A stretch of 64,000 nt of DNA from Bacteroidota bacterium (GCA_963169455.1 CAUJDW010000113.1:1-64000); one strand, 5' to 3'; shown: positions 1 to 9,874, counted from the first letter of the stretch. Notes: generated from the letters alone by a model not told the origin. Numbers and translations are program-made.

Positions 1-357
1 ACCCCTGCCAACGATCCCAACGGGATCGAACATCTATAACAAAGCCGAAACCGCCACACCCCCGCCAACGATCCCAACGGGATCACACATCTATAGCAAA
101 GCCGAAACCGCCACACCCCTGCCAACGATCCCAACGGGATCGAACATCTATAGCAAAGCCGAAACCGCCAAACCCCCGCCAACGATCCCAACGGGATCGA
201 ACATCTATAACAAAGCCGAAACCGCCACACCCCCGCCAACGATCCCAACGGGATCGAACATCTATAACAAAGCCGAAACCGCCAAACCCCCGCCAACGAT
301 CCCAACGGGATCACACATCTATAACAAAGCCGAAACCGCCACACCCCCGCCAACGAT
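1..357. repeat. 57-bp tandem repeat array (about 6 full units, extends left of window), each unit carrying the inverted repeat GATCCCAACGGGATC
   Basis: GCCAACGATC recurs at 7, 64, 121, 178, 235, 292 and 349, exactly 57 bp apart; units nearly identical (GAAC/CACA and ATAACA/ATAGCA variants); last copy diverges after about 357. Confidence 0.95.
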
Positions 358-552
358 CCTCAATTGGGAGCAGTTGCAAATTATATCCATAACCAAAAGG
401 AGCACCATAAAAAAGGACGTTCAAGGAGGAACACCTCAGGTTCCTCAAAAAATTCGCAGTGGAATACGATGAGAAATATTTGTTTGAATGGATAGATTAG
501 TGCAATACCGCCGGCATCGGAGGAATTATTGCTTTGCCTGGCTATATCCGTT

Positions 553-569
553 CAATCCCTTCGGGATTG
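553..569. repeat. REP-like short palindrome CAATCCC-TTC-GGGATTG
   Basis: Perfect 7-bp inverted repeat; same ATCCC/GGGAT hairpin class as the left-edge array. Confidence 0.5.
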
Positions 570-705
570 GCAGGGAGCCCGGCGACGCCCACAGGCAGCA
601 AATGGGGGCTGTTCAAAGTTTCAGGTTCCAGAGTTTGCCACAGGCTCACCTCGTCTCCCCTCCTCCCGGCCTCCCAGTCTCCCAGTCTCTATTGGGTGTT
701 ACAGC

Positions 706-912
706 TTATCTGTCCTCATACCATTTTTCCTCCTCCGGAGGGCGCCCGCTGTCGTCTTTGGCGCGCAGGATGACCATGGCCTGCAGCAGGAGCAGCAGCG
801 GCAGCCCGATGAAGCCGGCCCAGATAACAAGGGGAGATGGATACAGGGCCATCAGGAATACCAAGAGCACCAGGATGGCAAAAATCCAGGCGGAAACCAT
901 TTTGTAATGCAT
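706..912 (-). CDS. Small hypothetical membrane protein (68 aa)
   Basis: ORF with two hydrophobic segments, adjacent to and co-directional with the rhodanese gene. Confidence 0.5.
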   Translation of the reverse strand: MHYKMVSAWIFAILVLLVFLMALYPSPLVIWAGFIGLPLLLLLQAMVILRAKDDSGRPPEEEKWYEDR

Positions 913-929
913 GGGGACTGAGGCGGTAA

Positions 930-1265
930 TCAGGCTGCTGCGGAAGAAATAAATTCTCTCTTCTCCCGGTCCACGTCAAACCAGCGGCCGGCGTTGTACA
1001 CCTCTTCGAAGCCCAGCATTTTCAGCGACAGGACGACCCAGCCGGAGCGGAAGCCTTCCTCGCAGACGAAAATCCAGGGCTTCGGAAGCCCTTCCAGTTC
1101 TTCCAGGTAATACACGTGTATATCCCAGGGGATGTTGACGGAGTTACTGGCGTGGGCCAGTTCGAATTCTTCGCGGGAACGGACATCGATAACGGTTCCC
1201 TGCAGTGCGTTTGGAATGTCCCGGATCAGCATGGCGGCAGCTTTTGGTGAAATAATCGGCAGCAT
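930..1265 (-). CDS. Rhodanese-like domain protein
   Basis: VIDVRSREEFELAHASNSVNIPW and candidate active-site Cys in FVCEEGFRSG. Confidence 0.85.
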   Translation of the reverse strand: MLPIISPKAAAMLIRDIPNALQGTVIDVRSREEFELAHASNSVNIPWDIHVYYLEELEGLPKPWIFVCEEGFRSGWVVLSLKMLGFEEVYNAGRWFDVDREKREFISSAAA

Positions 1266-1434
1266 TCCCAGCTAACTCGCCTGCCCATAGCCTGGCCTTT
1301 GAATAGGGTGAATAACTGCACCTTACGAATTTGCGAAAAAAAACGGAGCCAAAAAGTGACAAAAGTCACCTAGCCTGCTGAATCTGATCAATACTCCGAA
1401 ACCGGAAGGCGCCACAACCACCCCTGTCCTCCCG

Positions 1435-2337
1435 CTAGCGCAGCGGCTTCACCGTATATCCGGCTTCCCGCAGTAGGGCCACCACGCCTTCGGGGCCGCC
1501 CAGGTGCCCGGCTCCGACGGCGAAGAAGGTGGGCTGTTCCACCATCATTTTTGCCATGACGGGTATCCAGTTGCGGTTGCGGCGCACCAGCAAAAGGTCC
1601 TCATAGCCGCCGATGCCGGCTTCTTCGCTCTCCATCATGGCCTGCATGCCCTGCAGGTCCTGGCTTTTGTAGAGCTTCACCATCTGCTCGAACTGCCCTT
1701 CGCCGGTGTCTTCCGACCTGATCGATTCCACCAGCATCCTGGCCTGCACCTTGTAGGGAATGCTGTCGAAGACACTCATCTGAAACTCGGCGGTTTCCAG
1801 GCCGTCGATGGGCTTTTTATCCTTCTGCGCCAAACTCATGAGTTCCATTTCGTAGGACACCACATCGCCGCTGCCATCCGCCGACATCATATCGCCTTCG
1901 CCCAGGGCGGAAAGGAACATGGGCTTAATGCGGTTGAGGAATATCATGGGCAGCCCGATGCCTTCGAAATGTTCGCTGACCAGCTCATAATCCTCCGGGC
2001 TGAGCAGGTCCTCCAGGGTGGTGTCGTTGGCCATGAAAGATTTCATCAGCAGGGGAAAGAGCTTGGAGAAATCCATCATCTCCTCCATGTCGATCTCAAA
2101 AGTGACGCGTTTGGCCTTCTCGTAAGAGGCCTTTGTCGCATCCGTCAGAAAATAGTCTTCCCTGCCGATCATGTGAATGGTGCCGTACAGAAAGGACGGC
2201 TCCCCGATGCCCTTGCCGCTGATCTCCCACAAAAGGGAGTTCTCTTCCGCCGTCGGGGCGAAGCGGGCGCTGGCCGGCTGGGCCCAGGCAGCGGCGGCCA
2301 GGATGGTGAGGAAAAGCGAATAAATGATTTTCTGCAT
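1435..2337 (-). CDS. TraB/GumN family protein, secreted
   Basis: Likely start at MQKIIYSLFLTILAAAAWAQ (signal peptide); SLLWEISGKGIGEPSFLYGTIHMIG and FFAVGAGHLGGPEGVVALLREAGYTVKPL are TraB/GumN hallmarks. The longer ORF call (to 2550) is probably over-extended. Confidence 0.85.
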   Translation of the reverse strand: MQKIIYSLFLTILAAAAWAQPASARFAPTAEENSLLWEISGKGIGEPSFLYGTIHMIGREDYFLTDATKASYEKAKRVTFEIDMEEMMDFSKLFPLLMKSFMANDTTLEDLLSPEDYELVSEHFEGIGLPMIFLNRIKPMFLSALGEGDMMSADGSGDVVSYEMELMSLAQKDKKPIDGLETAEFQMSVFDSIPYKVQARMLVESIRSEDTGEGQFEQMVKLYKSQDLQGMQAMMESEEAGIGGYEDLLLVRRNRNWIPVMAKMMVEQPTFFAVGAGHLGGPEGVVALLREAGYTVKPLR

Positions 2338-2479
2338 GGTAATACTTTGTTTTTTTATGAACAGCCTTCGCATACTTATCATAAACGGTTGAGGGGAAAT
2401 TTGGATTAGCAGCCGGGGGAAAAGGCCGGATTTTTTATTGCCGGCTGTTCTTCCCCAAACAGTCAACGGCCAGGCGTTC

Positions 2480-5400
2480 CTAAAAATTCGCCGCCACCTG
2501 AGCCCTTCCGGTGTGCACCACACGGGCCTCCCCCGTTTTTCTGCCTTCATAACTCAGCCGAAGCTGGATATTTCCGGGCAGTTGGCGGTCGAGGCTCAGG
2601 TTCCAGAGGAAGTTCCGGCCGGGCTGCAGGCCATTGAGCATGGCAAAGCCCACCGGCGAAGCGGGATTGCCTTCGAAGGCTACCTGCACGAAGGAAAAGC
2701 GCAGTTGCAGGGCGCTTTTGGCCGACTGGTTGTAGCGCGCATCGAGGCTGAAGTCGTGCCGCCCGGCGGCCTCGCCTCCTTGTTCCAGGGTGTTTTCGTC
2801 TTCCTGATACAGGTAGCGCAGGGTGGCGCGGAAGCTGCGGCCGGGCAGGACAGACAGCTCAGGGGCGAAGTTGGCGTATTCGATATTGAAGTCCTTGTCG
2901 TTGAAAAACTCGGAATCGCTGGCGCGCAGCCCCCGGTTGAATGCCAGGCGGGCGCTCAGGCTGCGGGTAATGTTCCAGCGGCCCTGCAGGCTCCATTCGG
3001 CGTTGCGGCGGCTCTCGAAACCGGAGGTCTGTACGAACTTGTTCCGGTTGTCGCTATGGCTGAGCTGGATGTCGTACAGGGGGCTGGCCTGGTTGAAGAA
3101 CAACACATTGCGGGTATTGCTGCTCACTGCCACCAAGGCCGTGTCCGCCACATTCAGCTGAAAAGGGTTCCAGGGGGAAGCGCCTTCTGCTTTCTGCGTT
3201 TTTCGCCTGATGGCCAGTGTGGAGAGGGTGGAGAACCGCCCCAGGAAGCCCAGGGCGCCCTTTTTGTTGAACCACAAAGCCCTGGGGTTGAAGCGCAGGC
3301 TCTGGTTGAGGTTTACATTGTCGGTTCGGATGAAGTCGTCGGTGATGGTGGTGATGCGCACGTAGTCGGCCAGATCCTGGAAAGGGGCGGCTTCCATTTC
3401 ATTGGGCTGGATGATGCCGTCTTTGTTGTATAACGAGTCCAGCCAGATAAACTGGCCCTCGCCGGGATTGACGCGCAGGTAAGTGAACTCAACGCGTGGC
3501 TCCTGCCCGGAGCCGATCTCATAGGTGGTGGCCGACTGGACGGCGCCCCTGGCCAGGCTGGTAGTGAGGTCGGAACGCCCCAGAAAGGTTTCGCCCGGCT
3601 GCTGGCCCGACAGCCCGGGCTGCCCGATGCGCAACTGCCGGTAGGTGAGGTTGCCGGCCAGGTTCATCCGGTTGTGCTGCCCTTTCCACAAAACACTGCC
3701 GTTGACGTTGGCTTCCGAGGCCGTTGCATTGTTCACGAATCCGGCTGCCACTGGCGCATAATCCAGGCGCTGGCTGAAACTGGCGCCGAAGCGGTAGGCC
3801 TCCCGTTCCGGGCTTTCCAGAAAGAAGCGGTAGCGGTTGAAGTAAAAGCTGGCGGCATCGAGGGTGTCCGCCCCGGCAGCATAGCGGCTGCTTTTTTCCT
3901 GTTCGCCATAAAGGCCGATTCTGAGCTGCTGCAGCCCGGGGAAAGTGCGGGCGATAGTGGCGCGGGGCCTCAGGAAGCGGTTGCTGCTGCCGGGGCTGTC
4001 GGCCAGCAGCAGGCTGCCGTCGAGGTTCACCTCCCAGTTGGGGGCCAGGCTGCGCAGGCGCAACTGGTGCCGCAGGCCGGTGTACAGGCTGTCGCGAATG
4101 AACCCGCTAAAGCCATAGGATATCAGGCCCAGCCCCTCCTTTCGCAGGCTGATGCCGGCCGTGCCGATCTGCTCCTGCGCCCGGGCCACCTCCCCCACCC
4201 CCTGCACGTTGGCCAGGTTCCAGTCGCGCAGGAATTCGGGATTGCGGTAGGGGTTGAGAGGCTGGAAATTCTTTTGCACGAATTCATAGTTCAGATTGGT
4301 GGCCAGTTCCCAGCCGCTGCTGTCGCTGCCCAGGGCGAAGGTGCGGCTGAAGTCTGTATAGGCGGATATGCCGAAGTCGTCTTCGCTGTCGAGGCTGGAA
4401 AAGCGGTTGAGGTCGTTGCGGCTCAGGGCTACCTCAGCAGACAGGGCAGAGCGCGGCGAGAAGGCATAACGGGCGCCCAGGGCGGCCATCTGTTGCTGGC
4501 GGGGCGCCGCCAGTTGTACGACGGGCTCGTAGTCGCCCAGCGGCCGGCAGCCGGGCCCGAAGCCAACCCAGCGGTAAACGCGTTCGTTGGCGGCCTGCGT
4601 TTCGTCCAGCACGTACTGGCCCATGCCGGGGCCGAGGTAGGAAAAGCGCGCCGTATAGCGGGCGCTGTCCGGATTGGTGCTGAACAACAGGTATTGTATT
4701 ATGGTGTCATTGGGAAAACAACTCAGGACGGTGTCCACCAGTTTGTATGCCACCCGGTAGGGCGTGAATTCTTCCAGGGTGTCGAGGCTTGGGGACAATG
4801 CGCCGGCCAGGTCGTCGCCGGCCAGGCTCAGGATGCGCTTTTGTTCGTTGGCCAACTCCAGCTCGCCGGTGGCGTTCCGGCTGTCCTGCTGGTTGAGGAA
4901 GTTAAAATCCAGCCGCAGTTTGCCGTTTTCGTAAGACGTTCCCGCTGCATAGAGCGCCCGCACGTAACTCTGGTCGGAATACTCGAACTCCACGACGATG
5001 CGGCTGTCTTTGGTGATGAGGCGCTTATTCGTGAAAGTGAGCTCGCCGCGGTTGTAGTCGATGACGTAATCCTCTTCCAGGCCGCGGGCGAGCAGTTGTC
5101 CGTCGAGGAAAACTTTCTCCGTGCCGGCCAGCACGATGATGAAGCGCTCGCCCTCGGCGCCGCGAAGCTTGTAGGGCCCCTGGTTGCCCTCCAGGGCGGT
5201 GATGAGGTTTCGGGTGAACTGCCCCCGCGACAAGGCCAGGCTGGCGGTGCTGCTCAGGCTGCCTTCGCCCAGCTGAAGCCGGTTGCTGAAAGTGGCGCCC
5301 TGCAGTTTTTTGAAGTAGTTCATGAAATAGCTGTTGGGACGGAGCAGCTCGTAATCGCCGGCGATGAGCTTGTTATCGTTCTTTTTAAGCTGGATGAAGA

Positions 5401-6001
5401 TGCGGTCGAACTCGCGCAATTGCTGGGTATTGCCCTCCGGTTGCAAGGGGATATTCTCGTCGGTGATGGCAGCCAGGACTTCCACTCCTTCGCCCAGTTC
5501 GCCGGCCAGCTGAAGGTTAAAGCTGGAGTTGAGCACCAGGTCCTGGTTGTTGCCGAAGGAAATGCCACGGGTAAAGTTGCCGTTGTAGTCCAGGCCTTTA
5601 AAGTCGAGCAGCTGCTCCTCCCTCGCATAGGGGTTGTAGATGATGCCGATGAGTGCCCCTTCCGGGCTGCCGGCCCGGGCCGTATCGAGGTGGCGAACGG
5701 GCTGGCTCAGCGCATAAGGCAGCACCCGGAATCGCAGGCGCAGGCTGTCGAAACGCAGGGCCGGCGCCTGAAGATACAGGATGTTGTTGGTTAGCGTGTA
5801 ATAAGAGGTGTCGAGCGGCCGGCCGCTGGCGGCGTCCTGCACTTCCAGGGTCGAGCGGATGGCGTCCAGGCTGTCCAGCCGCAGCGGGGCGTCCCGGCTG
5901 GCTATCAGCAATTCCCTCCGGTTATTCCAATCGGCTTCCTGGGCCACGGGCCTGCCGGCCATGAGCAACAGGAGTAATATGGACAAGCCGGTGAATTTCA
6001 A
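2480..6001 (-). CDS. Large outer-membrane beta-barrel protein, SprA-like/surface protein of unknown function (1173 aa)
   Basis: Signal peptide; LAAITDENIPLQPEGNTQQLREFDRIFIQLKKNDNKLIAGDYEL and DYVIDYNRGELTFTNKRLITKDSRIVVEFEYSD resemble SprA-type outer-membrane proteins; extended beta-strand-rich C-terminus. Confidence 0.6.
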   Translation of the reverse strand: MKFTGLSILLLLLMAGRPVAQEADWNNRRELLIASRDAPLRLDSLDAIRSTLEVQDAASGRPLDTSYYTLTNNILYLQAPALRFDSLRLRFRVLPYALSQPVRHLDTARAGSPEGALIGIIYNPYAREEQLLDFKGLDYNGNFTRGISFGNNQDLVLNSSFNLQLAGELGEGVEVLAAITDENIPLQPEGNTQQLREFDRIFIQLKKNDNKLIAGDYELLRPNSYFMNYFKKLQGATFSNRLQLGEGSLSSTASLALSRGQFTRNLITALEGNQGPYKLRGAEGERFIIVLAGTEKVFLDGQLLARGLEEDYVIDYNRGELTFTNKRLITKDSRIVVEFEYSDQSYVRALYAAGTSYENGKLRLDFNFLNQQDSRNATGELELANEQKRILSLAGDDLAGALSPSLDTLEEFTPYRVAYKLVDTVLSCFPNDTIIQYLLFSTNPDSARYTARFSYLGPGMGQYVLDETQAANERVYRWVGFGPGCRPLGDYEPVVQLAAPRQQQMAALGARYAFSPRSALSAEVALSRNDLNRFSSLDSEDDFGISAYTDFSRTFALGSDSSGWELATNLNYEFVQKNFQPLNPYRNPEFLRDWNLANVQGVGEVARAQEQIGTAGISLRKEGLGLISYGFSGFIRDSLYTGLRHQLRLRSLAPNWEVNLDGSLLLADSPGSSNRFLRPRATIARTFPGLQQLRIGLYGEQEKSSRYAAGADTLDAASFYFNRYRFFLESPEREAYRFGASFSQRLDYAPVAAGFVNNATASEANVNGSVLWKGQHNRMNLAGNLTYRQLRIGQPGLSGQQPGETFLGRSDLTTSLARGAVQSATTYEIGSGQEPRVEFTYLRVNPGEGQFIWLDSLYNKDGIIQPNEMEAAPFQDLADYVRITTITDDFIRTDNVNLNQSLRFNPRALWFNKKGALGFLGRFSTLSTLAIRRKTQKAEGASPWNPFQLNVADTALVAVSSNTRNVLFFNQASPLYDIQLSHSDNRNKFVQTSGFESRRNAEWSLQGRWNITRSLSARLAFNRGLRASDSEFFNDKDFNIEYANFAPELSVLPGRSFRATLRYLYQEDENTLEQGGEAAGRHDFSLDARYNQSAKSALQLRFSFVQVAFEGNPASPVGFAMLNGLQPGRNFLWNLSLDRQLPGNIQLRLSYEGRKTGEARVVHTGRAQVAANF

Positions 6002-6124
6002 TGCCTGAAAGGGTGGTTTAAAAAATTTTCGGTTTGATGCTTTTTACAGAACGCAGGCAGGGCGTTTGCCGTGTCCTTTAAGAGGGTTTCCGGAAGAATG
6101 GCCATCCATTAGGCAGCCAAAATA

Positions 6125-6151
6125 GAAAGGGCAACACATGGTTGCCCTTTC
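6125..6151. other. Perfect hairpin GAAAGGGCAAC-ACATG-GTTGCCCTTTC in a 637-bp intergenic region
   Basis: 11-bp perfect stem, 5-nt loop; lies between divergent genes. Confidence 0.6.
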
Positions 6152-6638
6152 CCAAGAAATCACCCGACTGTTGTGTTGGCTGTTGAGTGACAGGCACTCT
6201 AAGCCAGGTCACTCATCAGCTCTACTTTCTTAACAATTTTGACGCCGGATATGTGCGGAAGATTCCCTTCCTGCCCGAAATTTAATACAAATTAACATTT
6301 TCCAGGGGTATCCGGGTAAAAATCAGCGGTATTTTGATGGCCATACCGGGCATTTACCGTCATTAGACTGAATATAAATTTTGGATAAACGCCCGGAACA
6401 GAAAAAGATTAAACACAGGATAAGGCGGAATTATTTAAATTTGTGTGTCTTTTCCAGATTATTTGCTTTCAGAGGCCGCCCAATTGAGCTTTTTTGTTCC
6501 CGAGTTTCTGCTATCTCTTTGGCCATACCAAATTCCATCAGTCCTGTATTCCACAATCAGATTCCGTATGTGGCTCTGATTGAATTGCCATTTACTCATC
6601 CTGATCTTTTGAAGTTTTGGTTTTACCCATGAGCTAAA

Positions 6639-9545
6639 ATGATGTTGCTTATGAAAAAACGGTTTACACTCTTGACTATTTTTGTTGGGATTTCCCTGGC
6701 AGCGGCGGCTCAGCCGATCGACGTTCAGAACTACCGCACCTATGATGGAAGCCAGAACAACCTCAGCAATCCCGATTGGGGCGCAGCAGGCGCCAACCTG
6801 CTTTTGAACGGCCCTGTAGGTTACGACAACCTGATCAGCACCCCGGCCGGCCCGAACCGCCCCAACCCCCGGGCGGTCAGCAATTCCCTCTTTGCCCAGG
6901 ACGGTTTTTTGAACGATCCGCTCAACCTCAGCGATTTCTGCTGGGTATGGGGCCAGTTTATCGACCACGACTTCGGCCTGACGCCGGATGGCAATGAAGA
7001 TGCTTCCATTCCCGTGCCGCAGGGCGATTCCTGGTTCGACCCCTTCAATACGGGACAGATGGTGATCCCGATGAAGCGCAATGTCTTCGACCCCGCTACG
7101 GGCTCCACCACGCTCAACCCCCGGCGCCATCCAAACATGATCACCGCCTTCATCGACGGTTCCGGAGTTTACGGCTCGGATGAGCAACGCGCCAACTGGC
7201 TGCGCACCTTTTCCGGAGGGAAACTCAAGGTGTCGGCAGGCAACCTGCCGCCCTATAACACCTACAACGGTGAATTTGACACGCCCATCGACCCCAATGC
7301 GCCGCACATGGACAACCCGGTGGGGCAATTCTCAAAATTATTTGTCTGCGGTGACCCACGAGCCAATGAAAACCCCGTTTTGCTCTCTTTCCACACCCTG
7401 TTCGTCCGCGAACACAACCGCCTGTGCGATGAATTGGCGGCCAAGCACCCGGACTGGGCCGATGAACAACTCTACCAGCACGCCAGGAAACTGGTGGGCG
7501 GCCTGATACAATCCGTCGTTTACAACGAATGGCTGCCGACGGTGGGCGTTGAACTGGAGCCTTACGAAGGTTATGACCCTACCATCAACGCCCAGTTGTT
7601 CAACGTATTTACCGCAGCGGCTTTCCGGCTTGGGCACACCCTGCTCAGCGGCCGCCTGATCCGGGTGGACAACAGCGGCAATGAGCTGCCCGAAGGGCCC
7701 ATGATGCTGCGCGATATTTTCTTTAACCCCACTCCCGTTGTGCAACACGGCATCGAACCCATCATCAAGGGCCTGGCCGTCCAGCCCCAGCAGCAGTTCG
7801 ACTCCAAAGTGGTGGATGATGTGCGCAACTTCCTCTTCGGCCCTCCGGGCGCAGGCGGCCTCGACCTCGCTTCCATCAACATCAACCGTGGCCGGGAACG
7901 GGGATTGCCGGATTACAACAGCCTGCGCGATGCTTTCGGACTGCCCCGCTATCAGTTCTTCCAGCAGATAAACCCCACGCCTGCCGTGTACATCAAACTG
8001 ATCAGCCTGTATGACGATATCAACGATATAGACCCATGGGTAGGCTTCCTGGCCGAACAGCGCATGCCGGGTAAACTCCTGGGGCCCACCCTGCTGCAGA
8101 TACTCAAGGCCCAGTTCACAAACCTGCGCGATGGCGACCGCTTTTTCTACCTGAACGACCCCGTGCTGAGCGAGGATGAAAAACAGTGGGTGCACCGGAA
8201 TACCCTGCACGATATCATTATGAGAAATACGGGCGTCACCCTCATGCAGGACAACGTCTTCGCAGCCATGCCGCATGCGGAAATCTGCGCCCACATGACT
8301 TCGGATGTGGCAGGCGTGGTGCGCACCGAAAGCGGATTGCCGGTACCCAATGTGACGGTTTCCATTATGAATAACTCCACCACTCAGGCGGAACAGCAAT
8401 CGGCTCTGAATGGCGCCTTCAGGTTCACGGCTGTGCCTGCCTGCGATGTGACCATGGTCATGCCCAGCAAGAATGACGGGGTATCCAATGGCGTATCCAC
8501 TGCAGACCTGCTCTTCATCGCCCGCCATATCCTCGGCGTAGAACCGCTGGACAGCCCCTACAAAATCATCGCCGCCGATGTTGACCGCAACGGCGCCGTC
8601 ACGGCGCTCGACCAGATTTATATCCGAAAGATCATACTGGGCGCCGCCAGTGAATTCCCGAACAACACTTCCTGGCGCTTCGTCAAGGCCGATTTCGCCT
8701 TCCAGTCCGCCAACCCCCTGTCGGAGGACTTCCCGGAATGGGCGACGGTGGAAAACGTCTTGTCTCTGGACATGGACGTGGCTTTCGTTGCCGTCAAGGT
8801 CGGCGATGTTACGGGAGACGCCAACCCCTCCAACATCGATTCGGATGCCCTGGAAAACCGCGCCGTTCTGGCTTTCCAGGTGGCCGACATGGAACTTCAG
8901 GCCGGTGAAGTTTACGAAATCGCCTTTTCTGCGGCGGACATCAACAACATTCGCGGCTATCAATTCAGCCTGCAATACGATGTTCAGGCGCTCGAGTTCC
9001 TCGGCATCGCGCAGGGAGCACTGCCCGATCTTTCGGCCGAAAACTTCGGCATCTTCCCCCAGGAAGGCCTGATCACAAGCAGTTGGTTCCTGGCCGGCGA
9101 ACCCCGGCTTTCGAAAGGGGCGCCGCTTTTCTACCTGAGTTTCCGCGCCCTGCGCAACGGCAGCCTGAGCCGGTTGCTCAGCATGAACAGCAGCAAAACC
9201 AAAGCCGAAGCCTACAACGCTTTCCTGGAAAGCATGGGCGTAGGGCTGGAGTTCACGGCCGGGCAATTATCGGCGGAAACGCCGGCTTTTGCCCTGCATC
9301 AAAACCTGCCGAACCCGTTCAGCCAGGCAACGGTTATCCCTTTCCAAATGCCTGCTGACGGCTGGGCCCGCCTGTCCGTTTTCGACGCCACAGGAAAGTT
9401 GTTGCTGGTAAAGGAGGGCGACTTCTCCGCCGGCTATAACGAATGGAGCCTGAAACGCAGTGAACTGGCCGCCAGCGGCGTGCTGGCCTACCGCCTGGAA
9501 ACTGAAAACGCTACAGCTACCCGCCGGATGATCCTGGCAGACTGA
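6639..9545 (+). CDS. Animal-type haem peroxidase (peroxinectin-like) with carboxypeptidase-regulatory-like, dockerin-like and cohesin-like modules plus T9SS C-terminal sorting domain
   Basis: FIDHDFGLTPDG (distal His), LFVREHNRLCDELA, AFRLGHTLLSGRL (proximal His); GVSTADLLFIARHILG...DVDRNGAVTALDQIYIRKIILG (dockerin-like); VYEIAFSAADINNIRGYQFSLQYDVQALEFLGI (cohesin-like); HQNLPNPFSQATVIPFQMP (T9SS CTD). Confidence 0.9.
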   Translation: MMLLMKKRFTLLTIFVGISLAAAAQPIDVQNYRTYDGSQNNLSNPDWGAAGANLLLNGPVGYDNLISTPAGPNRPNPRAVSNSLFAQDGFLNDPLNLSDFCWVWGQFIDHDFGLTPDGNEDASIPVPQGDSWFDPFNTGQMVIPMKRNVFDPATGSTTLNPRRHPNMITAFIDGSGVYGSDEQRANWLRTFSGGKLKVSAGNLPPYNTYNGEFDTPIDPNAPHMDNPVGQFSKLFVCGDPRANENPVLLSFHTLFVREHNRLCDELAAKHPDWADEQLYQHARKLVGGLIQSVVYNEWLPTVGVELEPYEGYDPTINAQLFNVFTAAAFRLGHTLLSGRLIRVDNSGNELPEGPMMLRDIFFNPTPVVQHGIEPIIKGLAVQPQQQFDSKVVDDVRNFLFGPPGAGGLDLASININRGRERGLPDYNSLRDAFGLPRYQFFQQINPTPAVYIKLISLYDDINDIDPWVGFLAEQRMPGKLLGPTLLQILKAQFTNLRDGDRFFYLNDPVLSEDEKQWVHRNTLHDIIMRNTGVTLMQDNVFAAMPHAEICAHMTSDVAGVVRTESGLPVPNVTVSIMNNSTTQAEQQSALNGAFRFTAVPACDVTMVMPSKNDGVSNGVSTADLLFIARHILGVEPLDSPYKIIAADVDRNGAVTALDQIYIRKIILGAASEFPNNTSWRFVKADFAFQSANPLSEDFPEWATVENVLSLDMDVAFVAVKVGDVTGDANPSNIDSDALENRAVLAFQVADMELQAGEVYEIAFSAADINNIRGYQFSLQYDVQALEFLGIAQGALPDLSAENFGIFPQEGLITSSWFLAGEPRLSKGAPLFYLSFRALRNGSLSRLLSMNSSKTKAEAYNAFLESMGVGLEFTAGQLSAETPAFALHQNLPNPFSQATVIPFQMPADGWARLSVFDATGKLLLVKEGDFSAGYNEWSLKRSELAASGVLAYRLETENATATRRMILAD

Positions 9546-9601
9546 TACACATCGGTTCAGACATAAGCCATCCCGAATTTTTAGCGGCTTATCAGCAATT
9601 C

Positions 9602-9635
9602 TATCCCCGCCTGTTGCCGGCAACAGGCGGGGATA
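9602..9635 (+). terminator. Perfect 34-bp palindrome downstream of the haem peroxidase
   Basis: TATCCCCGCCTGTTGCC|GGCAACAGGCGGGGATA, 17-bp arms, 57 bp after the stop codon. Confidence 0.7.
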
Positions 9636-9874
9636 CTTCTTTCAGCCCGCATGCAGGCAGGGCTGAGGCAAAGCCAGGCAGCTTCTACTGCCAGCCTCCA
9701 GGAAATATTAAATCACAACCCGCGGCGCCAGAGGCTTGCAGGTTTGGCCAGTTCGGGGCGAAGTCCGTCACAAACGATTTTTCTATAGATTCCTGATTAG
9801 CTGCGTTATTGGCCAGGATCGGAGCACCTTGCCTGAACGTTCTGCGGAAATCCGGGATGGCCATGTTTGCATAC

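Noticed and set aside
1-357. Possible CRISPR array
   Set aside because: The entire 57-bp unit is repeated with no unique spacers and no cas genes; it is a tandem repeat.
488-921. Overlapping 139/130/79-aa plus-strand ORFs
   Set aside because: Low-complexity, overlapping in three frames across repeat-rich DNA and antisense to a better candidate.
3674-5794. 706-aa plus-strand ORF
   Set aside because: Antisense shadow of the well-supported 2480-6001 gene in GC-rich DNA; Ala/Gly/Val-rich with no domain signal.
6381-6632. 83-aa plus-strand ORF before the peroxidase
   Set aside because: No signal peptide or family motif; more likely 5' leader/intergenic sequence.
8500-9240. True cellulosome component
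   Set aside because: Only degenerate dockerin/cohesin-like modules on one peroxidase; no scaffoldin or glycoside hydrolases nearby.
7338-9266. 642-aa minus-strand ORF
   Set aside because: Antisense to the haem peroxidase; codon-bias shadow ORF.
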